64,000 bases of DNA from contig BJKQ01000016.1 of NCBI GenBank assembly GCA_006538405.1, positions 620,001 through 684,000 of the forward strand, written 5' to 3'. Below the pieces are notes generated by a model, which saw only the letters and a program-made list of their open reading frames with translations, had not been told where the DNA came from and ran no database searches. A program made the translations under genes and the position numbers. Positions 12,779 through 24,500 of this stretch are shown here, piece by piece. The stretch comes from Hansfordia pulvinata (lineage: Eukaryota; Ascomycota; Sordariomycetes; Xylariales). How positions within the stretch are numbered: the stretch's first letter is position 1; each line of letters opens with the position of its first letter.

Positions 12779-14910
12779 ATGGGCACCTCTCTCGGCAACT
12801 TCAGGGCGTACCTGCTCGTGTCCCTGTGCTGCATTGGCAGCTTCTTGTTCGCGTACGTTACCGTCCGCCTCGATGCGCCGCCCCTCCCCACAGCTCCCTG
12901 ACTGACCCGGCCGCGCCCATGCATGCAGCTATGACACGGGCGTTGTTGGCGGCGTTCTGAGCCTGCCCTCCTTTCAAAACGACTTCGGCATCGACCCTGC
13001 GGCCAAGGCCGCCGTCGGCGCCAATGCGACGAGTCTGCTTCAGGCGGGTGGTGAGTAGTACCTCAGTGATGAACTGCTGTCCCTCAAGTCGCCCCCCTCC
13101 TCCTAACGCCGCCTCGCAGCCTTCTTTTCGTGCTTCTTCGCCTGGGGCTTCACCGCGCGCTTCGGCCGCCGCTGGTCCATTGTCGCCGCCTCGGCCATCT
13201 TCAACGTCGGCGCCATCATCCAAGTCATCAACACCCACTCGCTGGCCACCTTCTACGTCGCCCGCGTCATCAGCGGCATCGGCGTCGGCACCGCCACCGT
13301 CATCATCCCCATGTACAGCGCCGAGATGGCTCCCAAGCAGATCCGCGGCCGTCTGGGGGCCATGTTCCAGTTCTTCTTCACCGTCGGCGTCATGACCTCG
13401 TACTGGGTCGACTACGGCGTTCAGAAGCACCTCCCCGCCATCACCCGCCAGTGGCAGATCCCCATCGGCCTCCAGCTCGTCCCCGGCGGCCTGCTCGCCC
13501 TCGGCATGCTCCTCACCAGGGAGAGCACTCGCTGGCTCGCCAAGACGGGCAAGCCCGATGAGGCGCTCAAGTCACTGATCTGGGTTCGGGGTGGCCAGGA
13601 CACTACCGAGGTTCGGGAGGAGTGAGTTTCCGTCTCCTGTTATTGCCCCTCCTCCCTCTTGTTTTCGTCTCGTCAGTGACGTCCCTACTAACCGCCGATG
13701 CGTACAGAATGGCCGAGATCATCGCCGCCATCCAGGAAGAAGAGCGCGTCACCGAGGGGCGCACGTTCAAGGAATATCTTCTGCCAGCCAACAGATGGCG
13801 CATGCTGGTTGCCATCACCATCCAGATCGGTACGCCGCCCAACCTGTTCTGCCGCAACGCCTGCGACCCTGGAGACCGTGCTGACCATCCTCCCAGGCGC
13901 GCAATTGACGGGCAACACGGCTCTTGCCTACTGTGAGTCGGAAAACCCCCGTGGTGTCGGCCCAGCGCCACAACCCTGCTTCTACTTGCTAACCCACTTC
14001 CCGCGAAGACGCGCCGCAGATCTTCCAGGCCGTCGGGGCTGGCGACCAGGCCCTGCTTATCAGCGGCTTCTTCGGCGTGGTCAAGGTCGTATCGTGCCTG
14101 TTCTTCCTGCTATTCCTGGTCGAGCGCATCGGCCGCAGAGGCTCGCTGCTGGCGGCGCCTTTCTCATGGGCTCTTACATGCTCATCATCGCCATCCTCAC
14201 CGCCACACACCCTCCCAACCCCAAAGCGGGCATCTCGTCCACCGGGGCCGCAGCGATTGCTATGGTCTATCTCGAAGCCAGTACGTCCCCTCGCACCACC
14301 CCAAAGCCATGCCCCGCTATCGTCCAAATTGCTGACCGCTTGTCCAGTGAGCTACAACATGTCGTGGGGACCCGTTCCTTGGGTGAGTTACCTTCACGAT
14401 CCTGCTATCTTTGGCGATGGACACTGACTTTTTTCCAAGCTGTACGTCAGCGAGATCTTCCCCGCCCGGATCCGCGAGGGCGGTGTGGCCGCGGGCACCG
14501 CGACGCAGTGGCTGTTCAACTTTGTCTTCTCCTTCTCCACGCCCTACGCCATCAGCAACATTGGGTGGCGGACGTTTCTCATGTTTGCCATTTTCAACTG
14601 GGCCCTTGTTGCCTACGCGTGGTTCGTCGTCAAGGAGGTAAGTCGTGTCGGCCCACTGCTGTTGCTGCTTTGCGTTCGAAACAGTACTGACGTCCAGGTC
14701 AGACCAAAGGCAAATCGCTCGAGGAGATGGAGTCCCGTAAGAACCCTACCCCCGCTCTGTGCGACCTCATGTGCGGCGCACGCGCGACGCAGATTACTGA
14801 CAACCGTGGGGGCGACAGTGTTTGGGTCCTCCGAGACCGCCATCGATGTCGAAAAGATCCACAGGCAAGTGCAGGAGGAGACGGTACAAGCTGGCACCAC
14901 CAAGGAGTAA
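12779..14910 (+). CDS. MFS sugar-porter family transporter (sugar/quinate type), ten exons, one frame break
   Basis: This is a plasma-membrane proton-coupled transporter of the sugar porter family, about 495 residues. Exons: 12779-12852, 12929-13050, 13120-13621, 13708-13829, 13897-13932, 14009-14280, 14348-14382, 14440-14637, 14703-14736, 14819-14910. All junctions are GT-AG and in phase, several with CTAAC or CTGAC branch sites. Family features are YDTGVVGG after TM1, FGRRW between TM2 and TM3, MAPKQIRGR, RESTRWLAKTGK (usually PESPRWL), VERIGRRGS and YVSEIFPARIREGG, followed by the C-terminal KETKGKSLEEME. In exon 6 the frame slips at about 14148-14157: one extra base in GGCGGCG restores LLAGAFLMGSYM. 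The substrate is not readable from sequence; homologues include quinate and hexose carriers. The start is the first ATG, giving a short N-terminus as is usual. Confidence 0.85.
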
Positions 14911-15566
14911 ACCTGCGCTGCTGTTGCGGTCTGCTCGGTATGCTGATAGAAGGACTTTACGATTCAGGGTATATATTTGAAGCTGGTTGTTTGGTATCTG
15001 GGCAGCTTCGTAGCCGGCATTTTTCCGTGTCTGCCGACCGATCTATCCTAGATAATACGAAGACGATTCTTCAGAAGAACGATGTAGTCCACAGGCATTC
15101 TGTCATTGATCAACGGACAGCTTTCCGGACTTTCCAGAGCGCAAAAGTGCTGTTGCGCGCAGTGGTGTGGGGTGGTTGCGGATGAGATGGTAGCAATGCA
15201 GCTTCACACTGGCCTGACTATGTTGTTCAAGATTCGGGGTCACTCACCATTGCGGAGATAAATGCGAAGCCTCTGATTATGGGCCATCTACCACGAGAAA
15301 ATCATGACGCCGACGGCCGTAGGCTGCGGCGTCGACGGATTACGAACCCTGGCGGCGCCACGACTTCGGAATGCTCGGATAGCCCCATAATGATGAATCA
15401 CTTCGTTGGGCAGAGATTTTCCACCCTGCCCTGACGGACCAGATGATAAGGTACCTAAGGGGTAGCAAAAGAGAATGAGCCAAGACTCCTCCTAAGAGAT
15501 CTCCTCCGGGTCAACGAGGGTGTATATAGTTCGAGAGGTAACATGAAATGCAAAAGAATAATCCGT
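14911..15566. other. Spacer between transporter and tRNA
   Basis: No gene is supported. It holds the 3' end of the transporter transcript and the downstream side of the tRNA gene. On the tRNA strand a TTTT stretch (complement of 15552-15555) lies about 12 nt past the tRNA 3' end and would serve as RNA polymerase III terminator. Confidence 0.5.
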
Positions 15567-15658
15567 CGTTAGAGACAGGATTCGAACCTGCGCGCCCGAA
15601 GGCATCAGCTTGCATCGATGATTCGAGGCTGACGGAATAACCACTCTCCCACTCTAAC
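15567..15658 (-). tRNA. tRNA-Ser (anticodon CGA) with intron
   Basis: A complete class II tRNA of 92 nt including its intron. The acceptor stem pairs GTTAGAG with CTCTAAC. The D arm has GAGTGGTTA. The anticodon stem is TCAGC/GCTGA and the anticodon CGA is at 15625-15623. An 11-nt intron (15621-15611) follows position 37. The variable arm has stem GCC/GGC and loop TTCG. The T arm contains GGTTCGAATCC. Serine identity follows from the anticodon together with the long variable arm. A TTTT terminator follows about 12 nt downstream. Confidence 0.93.
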
Positions 15659-16008
15659 TATAGATCTGGAGTGCCGATTGATCTGCGTTGAGGCAAATCT
15701 GCTTATCGTAATCCATATAGGAGACAAAACAAATGACCCTAAGCAATTGTCCGGTCCACCTCCAAATGCAGTTGATGCTGCTAAACGCCAAACTGGTCCC
15801 TAGCAAGTCACATACTGTTCACACTCCGCCACTCGGCTTATTGATCGGGCACGACAGCAGGTGTACTCGTAACGGAAAACATCTCAATCATTTGCAAACC
15901 ATTTAATGCGGTACTACTCACGCACGTGCAGCGTCGCAATCGTCGGCATTCGAAAGGTCTCTGGTTATGTTTATTCTCCGCCTACACAGTACATTGCATT
16001 TCAAGTCA
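15659..16008. other. Spacer
   Basis: No gene seen. It holds the tRNA upstream region and the 3' end of the following minus-strand gene. TACTCGTA occurs at 15864-15871. Confidence 0.5.
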
Positions 16009-16930
16009 TTACGCCTCGTAGTACGGCTCGTCCTGTGCGCAGTCAACATCGTCCCTGACGCACTGGTCGACGGCCTGGGCCGGGTCCTGCGGGCCGTCGA
16101 GCAGGTCGAGCCAGCGGCTCTTGACGTCTGGGCTCTGCAGCAGCAGGGTGGCGACGCGGGCGACCGAGGCGCGGCTGACGTTGCCGCGCGACTTGGGCGT
16201 CTTGCCCAGCTGCACGGGGCCCTCGGGCTCGGCCGTCAGGGTGCCCGGGCGCAGGCAGATGGCGGCGAAGCTGCCGCCGCCGCCGCCGCCGCCGCCGGTC
16301 TTCTCCCTCTTCCGGCCCTCCTTGTACAGGACCTCGTCGGCGGCGACCTTGGCCTCGTAGTAGCGCTGCAGCGGACCGTGCTGCTTGCTGATCTCCCACT
16401 GCTCGTCGTCCCACCAGCTCGGCTTTGCGAGCCGCGAGCCCAGGAAGGACACCATGATGAACTTGGTCACCGAGGGCGCGGCGGCCGAGGCGCGGATGAA
16501 GTGGGATGCGGCGTCGCGGTCGACGGTGAAGGTCTGCGGGGGTGCATTTGGGGCAAGAAGAGATCTCGAGGTTAGCAAACAGACAGTTCCTGCTCAAGAG
16601 GGGGGGGGGGTTAGTATGTGGAGTGGCCCCCAAAAGACTAACCCTCTCCGGGGGCCCTTTGCCGCCGGCGCCGGCGCTCCAGACGACGTAGTCGGCCTTG
16701 ACCTGGTCGATGAGGTCCCGGGCCTGGGCCTCGGAGGTGACGTCCTCGACGCTGCGGACGAGGACGTCGAGCTTGCCGGGGACGCCCTCGCCCAGCTTCT
16801 GCAGGCCGGCGACCTGGTCGGGGTTGCGGATGATGCTGGTGACACTCCAGGACTGCTGGAGCAGCATGGGGGTGAGCAGCTGGGCGATGCGGCCGCTGCC
16901 TCCGAGGAGGAGGACGTGGTGAGGGGCCAT
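16009..16930 (-). CDS. NAD(P)-binding atypical SDR (NmrA/YMR090W-like)
   Basis: This is a soluble NAD(P)-binding protein of 270 residues. Two exons, 16930-16643 and 16533-16009, are joined in phase 0 across a 109-nt intron with a slightly unusual GTTAGT donor. The N-terminus carries the Rossmann glycine motif GGSGRIAQ at residues 9-16, then the segment ending VVWSAGAGGKG. Exon 2 has TVDRDAASHF, MVSFLGSR and YYEAKVAADE, where Tyr and Lys occupy the usual SDR positions. RPGTLT and SRASVARV are typical of the atypical SDR group containing yeast YMR090W. A run of eight glycines, from a GGC repeat at about 16273-16297, expands a surface loop. The enzymatic reaction is unknown; homologues act as redox-sensing or isomerase-like proteins. 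The start is the ATG directly before the glycine motif. Confidence 0.85.
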
Positions 16931-16955
16931 GGCTGCTGTCGTTTCGTGCCTTGCT

Positions 16956-16999
16956 CGTGTCGTGTCGTGTCGTGTCGTGTCGTGTCGTGTCGTGTCGTG
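16956..16999 (+). repeat. (CGTGT)n pentanucleotide microsatellite
   Basis: About 8.8 perfect copies of CGTGT lie 25 bp upstream of the start codon of the NAD(P)-binding protein gene, so within its 5' leader or core promoter. Confidence 0.95.
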
Positions 17000-17842
17000 C
17001 CCTGGGGCCTATGTAATGCGAGCTATCCTCTGTGAGGAAGAGAGAGGGTCGCCAAGAAGGAAGGAAGGTGGAGGGAGAAGTGAAGAAGTCCGCGACAGGT
17101 ATATCACGGAGCCAAGACGGACACGCCCAAACCTTGAGGGGCGGGTTTACGTCACTGGGGCTGCCGCCACACACGAGTATCCGTGTACGGACAGCGGGTG
17201 GGCGGGCGCGTGCGCGAGATGCGCCGAGCAGAAACGCGGATTGGGTTGGGATGGGATGGGCTGTGGGTATGACGCGATCGCGCGGGGTCCCGTTGCGGGC
17301 ACCGATGGGATGGGATGGGAGCTGCGCCCGTTTGGCCCGTTCCGCCGCGCGGGGCCGGCCGTTCCCGTGCCTTTCCGCCGGTCCGCCTGGCCCGGGTCAA
17401 TTTTATGTTTCTTTTCTATTCCTCTTTTCTATTTATCAATTTTTCTTGTTTGGTGTCCTGGCATTCTGCTCGCTCGTCCCCTTCCAACCTCACAACATTG
17501 ACAGAAGCTTGGCCAAATCACAATGACAGTCAAGTCCGAGGTAGCCATACAACATACATGTACTACCTCAGTGATACGAGTAGGGTACATCCATACCTAG
17601 GGTAGTCTCTTTCCTGCATGTCTCTGATATATCTTTGACCCCGCCGTAAACGCACAACATATCACCAGCCGCAACCCCTCTTCCAATCAGCACTGCATCG
17701 TGTCGCTTTTCAGCTCGCCGTTGTGCATCGATTGCCCTCTCTTCTTCCCGCCGATTCCTGCTCGCCCTCAAATGATGACGAACCCCCGCCCGAGATGGCC
17801 TCTATCGAACCACAGGTCGCCCACGGCAGCCATTAGTTCCTC
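17000..17842. other. Spacer between two minus-strand dehydrogenase genes
   Basis: No gene is supported. It holds the promoter side of the NAD(P)-binding protein gene and the 3' side of the SDR gene. There is a pyrimidine-rich stretch near 17400-17460 and TACGAGTA at 17575-17582. Confidence 0.45.
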
Positions 17843-18900
17843 CTAAAGCTTGGGCACTGGCAGTCGTCCTGGAGATAGGCTGGCCGCCCCGTCCACTGCG
17901 ATGTTGACCCCGTTGCTGCTGCGGTCAGTGTCCTTTCCACACACCTGCGCAACATCGCGACTCACACGTATCGGGCCGCCGGCGAGCACAAGAAGACTGC
18001 AACGCCTGCAATGTCCTCCGGCTCTCCCATGCGACCCAGCGGGTTGACCCGACTCATGCTCTCCTCCCCGCCGAGGTTCTCTATGAGCCCGCCGGCCAGC
18101 TTGGTCGGGAAGAAGCCTGGTGATATCACGTTCGTCGTGATGTTCCGGGGTCCCAGCTCGACTGCCAGATTTCGCCCCAGGTGCTGGGTGTACGCGAATC
18201 GCATCAGGTAAGTAGATGACTTTGGCCTTCAGCTGCCGAGGACTGGGGGGCGCGCACTCACGTCTGCGGCGGCCTTGGAGGCCGCGTACATGATGGTGCC
18301 GTTCTCGCCGACCACCGTCACGGCATTCCCGGCCGTGGAGCTCACAATCAGGACCCTCGACGGGCCTTTCGGTCCCGCTGCCTTCTGCAGTTGCGGGAGG
18401 AAGCTAAGCCGCAGGTAAGCCCGGGTCCTCGTCTGACTGCTCGGAAAGACCGGAGTGGCAGTGGACAAAGCTCACCACTGGACGAGCTCGAAGACCCCTC
18501 GGACATTCAGGTCCAGCATCTTGGTGGAGCTGCTCGGCGGCGCGTCTTCGAACCTCGAGCCCCAGCCCGTGCCCGCGTTGCAGACGAGGACGTGCAGGCC
18601 CCGGCCTCCGGTGAGGCCCTCGACTTCGCGCGCCAGGCAGGCGATGTCCTGCGAGTTGCCGGCGTTGGCCGACTTGCCCACCGCCCTGCCGCCGATGTTG
18701 GGAATCCGGTTCAGCCTCTCGACCGCCTGCGCGACCCCCTGAGCACCCTCGAGCTTGCGCCCGACAATGACGACCAGGGAGCAGCCCGAGAGCAGCAGGG
18801 CCGTCGCGATGTGCAGGCCCAGTCCGCGGGAGCCTCCGGTGACGAGGGCGTTCTTGCCCTGCAACGAGAAGACGCGATCGAAATTCGGTAGCGAAGTCAT
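17843..18900 (-). CDS. Classical short-chain dehydrogenase/reductase
   Basis: An NAD(P)H-dependent oxidoreductase of 297 residues, nearest by feel to the RhlG/3-oxoacyl-reductase-like fungal SDRs. Exons are 18900-18476, 18403-18262, 18219-17966 and 17915-17843. Cofactor motif TGGSRGLGLH lies near residue 20, NAG in the segment VLVCNAGTG, catalytic Ser in VSSTAG and the YAASK catalytic Tyr/Lys pair in exon 2. Exon 3 has the ELGPRNITTNVISPGF segment and exon 4 the C-terminal GVNIAVDGA. All junctions keep frame. Intron 2 is only about 42 nt, short for a fungus, so its acceptor is the least certain. Intron 3 ends in a tandem CAGCAG, so two acceptors 3 nt apart are possible. The start at 18900 puts the cofactor motif at the usual distance. 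The substrate is unknown. Confidence 0.85.
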
Positions 18901-20148
18901 CTCGTGCCGGGTGCTTGCAGACCCCTCCGCAAAGCGACGCAGCGTGGAGAATGGACACAAACAAGTCCGCGGCGCAATGTCCTCAGTGACGTGACGCCCT
19001 TAAATTACACTCGTGGTGGCCGCTTGGAGGGTGCGGGGGAGCCAAAAGTATCTGGCATGCTGACGCGGGGTTGCGCCGGTGTCGAGGCGACCTCTCCACG
19101 AAAGCCGAGGCAGACACAGCTTCAGCGGCCGCCACGCCCATCTCCAGAACTCATCTGCAAAGCAGTCAAGGTAGGACACGACAAGCGCTCGGCCTTGGCG
19201 TGGTCTTGTCCGTTACCTCTGGTCGTCCAGCCTGCGACGCCCGGCACGGGCACCTGGCGGACATCGTGTTGCTTGCTGGTGGACGCGATACTCGTGGACC
19301 TCAGTCGCCGCGGGCGCAAGACGGCTTCTGAGCAAGCGTCCCGGGGACTCCGGGGAATGCAGGAGTCCACTATCTGACAAGGAGTCGTGTGTGGTTGCTC
19401 AGACTAGAGGTAAATTTGAACCTATCCGCTCCGGTATTTTATTTGACCGTTGTTCAAGCACAACTTTCAAGATGCTCGTTGGTCGGCCGTAATCTTTCCA
19501 ATACGCGGGTCGCACTTTTCCACCTTGTCGCCCGCCTGTAGATACTTCTCACTCTCCTCGCACACAGGCTACCTCTGCTTTCCGGCTTGGAGCGACGCAG
19601 AGCTTGGCGACTAGTGAGCAAATTCCGTCCCGAGCTGCCAAGGGCTTGGTAATCCTGTCGCCACTATGGCAGTGTTGGGCGACGCCACCGTCGCGACAGG
19701 GGATCTGGACCCGATGTCTCCCGTCTTGTGCGCGCCACCCGAGCCCCAGGCACATCCGCGGGCAGCAGCTGACCCCCCCGTCTCCGCCGGAAAGGTGGCC
19801 ACGGGGTAGAAGAGGAAGTGAAGATTGCTCACCGTCCTCGTAGACGCTGCTGACCCCTCTACAGACATGGTTTACGGCCAGGGGCTGCTTGGCGTTACTT
19901 CTCGGAAGATCACCTCGCACGTTCAGGGGGGGCGGCCACGACTGAGAAGAGAAACAATGGTGGTGTGTCTGGTCGCCAGGGCTAGGGACAAGTCGAGGGA
20001 ATCAACATACAGGTAGGCGAGAAACATATGCGCAGCAAAAAAAAAAAAGGCCTTTTTGAATTAAGAGCTATGTACCGAGAGGGAGACAGAGATAAGAGAT
20101 AGAGAGAGAGGAAGGCATGGAGAAGGAATATGTATGGGTAGGGGGTAT
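18901..20148. other. Spacer
   Basis: No gene is supported in these 1.25 kb. It holds the promoter of the SDR gene and the 3' flank of the 7-TM protein gene, which includes an A12 tract near 20037 and a GA-rich stretch near 20085-20115. Confidence 0.45.
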
Positions 20149-21569
20149 CTAGTAGCGGGCGGCGTTCCTGCCCTCCTCGAGGCGCCAGTCCTCGCACGTC
20201 TCGAAGGCCGTGATGGAGTCGTGCTTGACGCGCGTGTGGCCGGAGGAGCCAAAGGTGGCGCGCTTGACCTGCTGGGCCTCGAAGTCCTTGAGGTCGTACT
20301 CGTCGGGGGTGTAGCACTGGCGGGGGCTGCCGCGCGAGTCGCTGGTGAGCTGGCTGGCGCCGGCGTTGCTGCCGGTGCGGCCGCTGCCGTAGCTGCGGTA
20401 CAGCGGCGCCTGGGAGTTGAAGGTCGACGTCGGGTACTGGCTCGCGGTCGTGTTGCCCGTCTTGGCGAAGAGCAGGGGCGACAGCGTCGGGACGCACGCC
20501 GCGATGATGCCCAGCGTCGGCTCGCCCGCCTGGAAGAAGAAGGTCTCGATGCCGTCCCAGTTGGTCGTCTCCATGACGGCGACGCCGGTCACGAGGCGGG
20601 CCACACTCAGAGCGATGGTGCTGCGAGGAGGTGTTAGCAAGGTTTTCGAATTATCATGATTATATATATACACAGGGAGAAGATCTAGGTCTATTATGGG
20701 ATGGCGAGGTAGGTAGAGAGTCAGAATCCATGTGGTATAAGACTTACCCGAATCCGCACGTAAAGGCAATCATGAGAGCCACCTTGCGCTTGTGGTCGGT
20801 CTGCATCTTGTAGATGGGCCACAGGGGCAAGGCCAGGATGACAATGTCGGTGATGATGGTGGCCAGGTAGACAAAGTAGATGTCAAAGTCGTTCATGGCG
20901 ACGACGTCGCTGTACTTGGGGATAAGCTTGCCGTCGTCTCCTCCCCACCAGAGGCCGAGCGGGTGGACTACGCAGAAGTAGCCGATGAAGCTGGCCACGG
21001 CACAGGCGCCAGTCAGGTAGGCGACGCCCTGGACAATGTTGGGCATGAAGCGGTGCTTGGAAGCCTGGAAGCGGCGCCACAGGACCAGGCTGTAGAGCCG
21101 GAGGATCGAGAGCTTGCACAGGTAGACGGCGAGGACCCAGAAGAGCGTCAGGACAAACGACAGCTTGTTGTAGGCAATCTGGCCGTGCAGCGTCTTGTCC
21201 GGGGGGTCGTAGTTGGGCGTCCGGTACCCGCTGCGGATGAGGATCACAGCGCTCATAATCCAGATGAGGACTGTGAAGAACTGGAGGCACACACAAAGGT
21301 CGCGTTAGAGATATGAAGAAGGAGAGGGGGCCGCCAGAGAGGTGCGATCGTCTGACTTGGAGGAGCAAAAAAAAAAAAAGACTTACACCAGAGGCAATGA
21401 GCAACCAGTCACTCAGATCGATTCGGCGGCCAGCCACCCTTCGAGCCCATAGTCGCAGACCGATGGACAGAACAACCGCGGTACCAAACACGATTGAGAA
21501 AATGTAGGTGATGGCCAGGAAGGCCGAGGTGCTGAAGCCCTCGCTGGAGATGCGCGAGTGGCCCGGCAT
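20149..21569 (-). CDS. Seven-transmembrane fungal rhodopsin-domain protein
   Basis: An integral membrane protein of 395 residues with three exons, 21569-21387, 21280-20748 and 20620-20149, whose junctions are in phase. Seven hydrophobic helices are visible in order: FLAITYIFSIVFG, WLLIASG plus the start of exon 2, FVLTLFWVLAVYLCKLSILR, VAYLTGACAVASFIGYF, IITDIVILALPLWPIYKM, MIAFTCGFG plus the start of exon 3, and IIAACVPTLSPLLF. The layout, the KLSILRLY element and the TDIVILALPLWPI element match the fungal rhodopsin-domain (PTH11-related) family. The C-terminal 130 residues form a Ser/Thr-rich cytoplasmic tail. Members are often called putative G-protein-coupled receptors, but the ligand is unknown. 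Intron 1 holds a T13 tract. I chose ATG 21569 over frames extending further upstream, which look like leader sequence. Confidence 0.85.
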
Positions 21570-24500
21570 GGTTGTGGGATGGGGGACGGTGACAGTTGGC
21601 GTGGCTGTTTTTCGAACGAATGAACCCGAGCCTGAACCTGAGCCGGAACCCTCGTCTACTGTCGTCGTCGTCGTCGTCGAGTGCCCGCGTCTGCTGGTGA
21701 GTGCGGCGATGTCGTCAAGAGCATGACACTGGGGAACAGGCAAGGCAGGGTTGGAAAACAAAGGCGGGACCGCAGAGTCAAATAGCAAGAGGCGTCTTGG
21801 TCTTGGGTGGGCCCCGGCCGTTCGAGAGAGAGGCTGATCAAGCCGGAGGATCTGCTGGCCAAGCGGTGGCCAAAGTCTGCGTTAGTTTCCGACAGATGGG
21901 CGGACAGGACAGACTCCTTCGTCACCCGGGAGGGACTGATGAGGATTCAGAAAAGCCCAGGTTTCCTGCGTGCGGCTGCGTGCCCGGGTTGTGCGTCTGG
22001 CGTGCCGGGGACGACGCGGGTGGGCAGCAGGGGAGGGGCAGGATTCGGATCGGCTCCCGTCAGACGACGCAAAACGACGGGCCAGAACTATGGCCAGAGG
22101 GTCTCTCGTCGTCGTCGTGTCTTGGGTGTACGAGTACTCGCAAGGCTCTCCTGTCTGTGCCTGTCTGTCTGGTCACTCTGTCTGGTCTGTCCGTCCGTCT
22201 GTCTGTGTGTCTGTCCGCGCCTGTCTGTCTCTCTCTCGCTCTCTCTCTCTCTCTCACTGTCTCTTTGCAGGGGTTTCGTGGGGTTTGTGGGTTCGAACGG
22301 TGGGGCGCTTCCGCCCACGTTGGCGGAGTCTATTTTGGGCAACAGAGAGGATCGGATGCATTGGGCTCGCGACGCCGCCGAGGATTCGAAACAGGGTCGG
22401 CCGAACGCAGCGCAGCGCAGCGCAGCGCAGCCCACACTGGCCCTGGACGGCTTGGCTTGACAGGCAACGACTGCTGCCAATCTCTGCCGTGAATAGCTGC
22501 CAGTCTAGCCCCGTTTGGCTCGCTCTCTGAGCTGGTAGAGTATCGTACGAGTAGGCATGGCGGCATGGCATACTCGTTCGTATACTGCACTGTAGACTAC
22601 CTAATCGTAAAGTAAAGAGAGAGGTTGGTTCTTTCAGTGTCGTCTCATGATGGTCTGTCTGTCTTGTCTTGTTAACAGTGTCTCCCTCGATCGCTTAACA
22701 CTGGCTGGCTGGCCGGCTGGGCAAGGATCAACTTCGGGCGGGCCCTTGTATACTCTGAACCCTAGTCTGTATCCCTCGGCTCCTGGTCTTCCTCGCGAGG
22801 CAACTACTCGTAACCGCTCTTTGTTGTTGCGGCCGCGCTGCCCGGCAATACGCCCCTGTCTTGTCTTGTCTTGTCTTGTCCAGGTAGGAAGGGCCTGGCA
22901 AAGACAATGAGGACGTGATGGGGCCGACGAAACCCACGTGGCCGGCATTGTCGAGGCGTCAGTCCGCCGTCCGTCACCACCAGAGCCTCCTCGCGTTGGG
23001 GGCCAGCCAGCACGCGCACGGGCATTGTTATCGGCCTGAGTGTTCGCGAGTGCCGAAGCCATGCTGGGAATAGCATCGCCAACATCTCGGTCGCACCTCA
23101 TCCACCCTCCGAGTGAGGTGGGTTGCTCTTGATGCTTCCACACTTTCTGGCAACCATCACCTTGAGTTGGGTACCTAGTCAGGTAGGGAGTCACACACAC
23201 ACACACACACACACAGCGCGTCTTGCGCCCGATAACGAGCAGGGAAGCAATATCCAGAGACGACGAGACATGGCCGAGCCGGATCACGCGGCGCCCAGCA
23301 CGAAGACCGTACGACGCTGGAAGAGAGGGGAAAAAAAAAGGCCTCGAATCGCCACTGTTCCTGGTGTGCGTCTGCGACCGTGCCAAAGCCCCAACTCGAC
23401 CAGGCCGTACGAGTACCTAACCTACTCGTACGTACATCTGGCAGAATTGCGGCACATCGGCTGGAAACTAGGTGGGTGGGTGGGTAACTAGCGAGGAGTG
23501 GCACTTTGTGTGCCCCGGTCCACCTTTGCCACACAAGCTTCCTTCATCATCCTTCGTCCCACTTGGGGGCCCTGGTCCTTGGCTGTCTTGCATGTAGGTC
23601 CTCGTAGCTGCCGAGAGCACCCACTACAACGTGAGCGGGCTTCCTGCCAGGTACGGTCCCTAACGGACGCAGGCAGCGGGCAACGGTTGTGGGGTTGCGC
23701 AGGCACGCAGAGCACGGAATCCCAGAACATCATCGACAGGCGACCGGAACCCCACGCGGGCGTCCCGAAATAGCACAGTAGCATCTGGGCGGTGGCAAGC
23801 AATTTACGCTTAACCTTATCACGGTGCCCAGCCCGCCGCCTGCCGGGCTGACTGACTGCCTGTTATCCGGGGAGGGAGGGGACTCCGTTGCTTGCGAGGA
23901 TGATACAGAAAAAAAAAGAGAGAGACGGTCGTGGAACCATGTCGAGCGAGATTCTGGCCGCCTTTGCCTCTGAAGACTCAGATCACACAGACCTGCACGA
24001 TAAGTCGGTGGCGCATTACCCCGGATCACGCTGACACGACGATAACATGCCCCTGAAGCCAAGCTGCATCCGTTCACGCAGTCGGCGCCTCAAACTGTAA
24101 GCTGCATACATACATGTATGCTATTTGTCGACTGGAGGGAACACGGCGGGGTAAAGATAGAAAGGACACCCGCTTGCCTGTCTTTTCCCTACCTACACGT
24201 GCGTGTTGAGTCGCCGAACGAAGGCGATGACGCAGCAGCGATGGCCTTTCCCGAAATAACCAACTCAAACACCACAAAGCAAACCTCGGATGGCTCGTCC
24301 TTGACCGATCGGCGCTCGGGGAATAGGCCGCGCATCCCGACTCGTACTGCCGGGCCGTCGCCTGCCATCAGGGCCGACGCGAGTCAACCCGGTCACGGCG
24401 CTGTGCCGTACAACAAACATGCCGTATTCACGTCCGGTTTGGGCCTCGAAATCGATCTCCAGGACCCCTCAGCCTCGCAAGCAGAGCCTTCTGAGAACGT

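Noticed and set aside
22408..22432. Short (CGCAG)n repeat considered as a CRISPR-like or structured array
   Set aside because: Pure tandem pentanucleotide without spacers; CRISPR arrays are not expected in a fungal nucleus.
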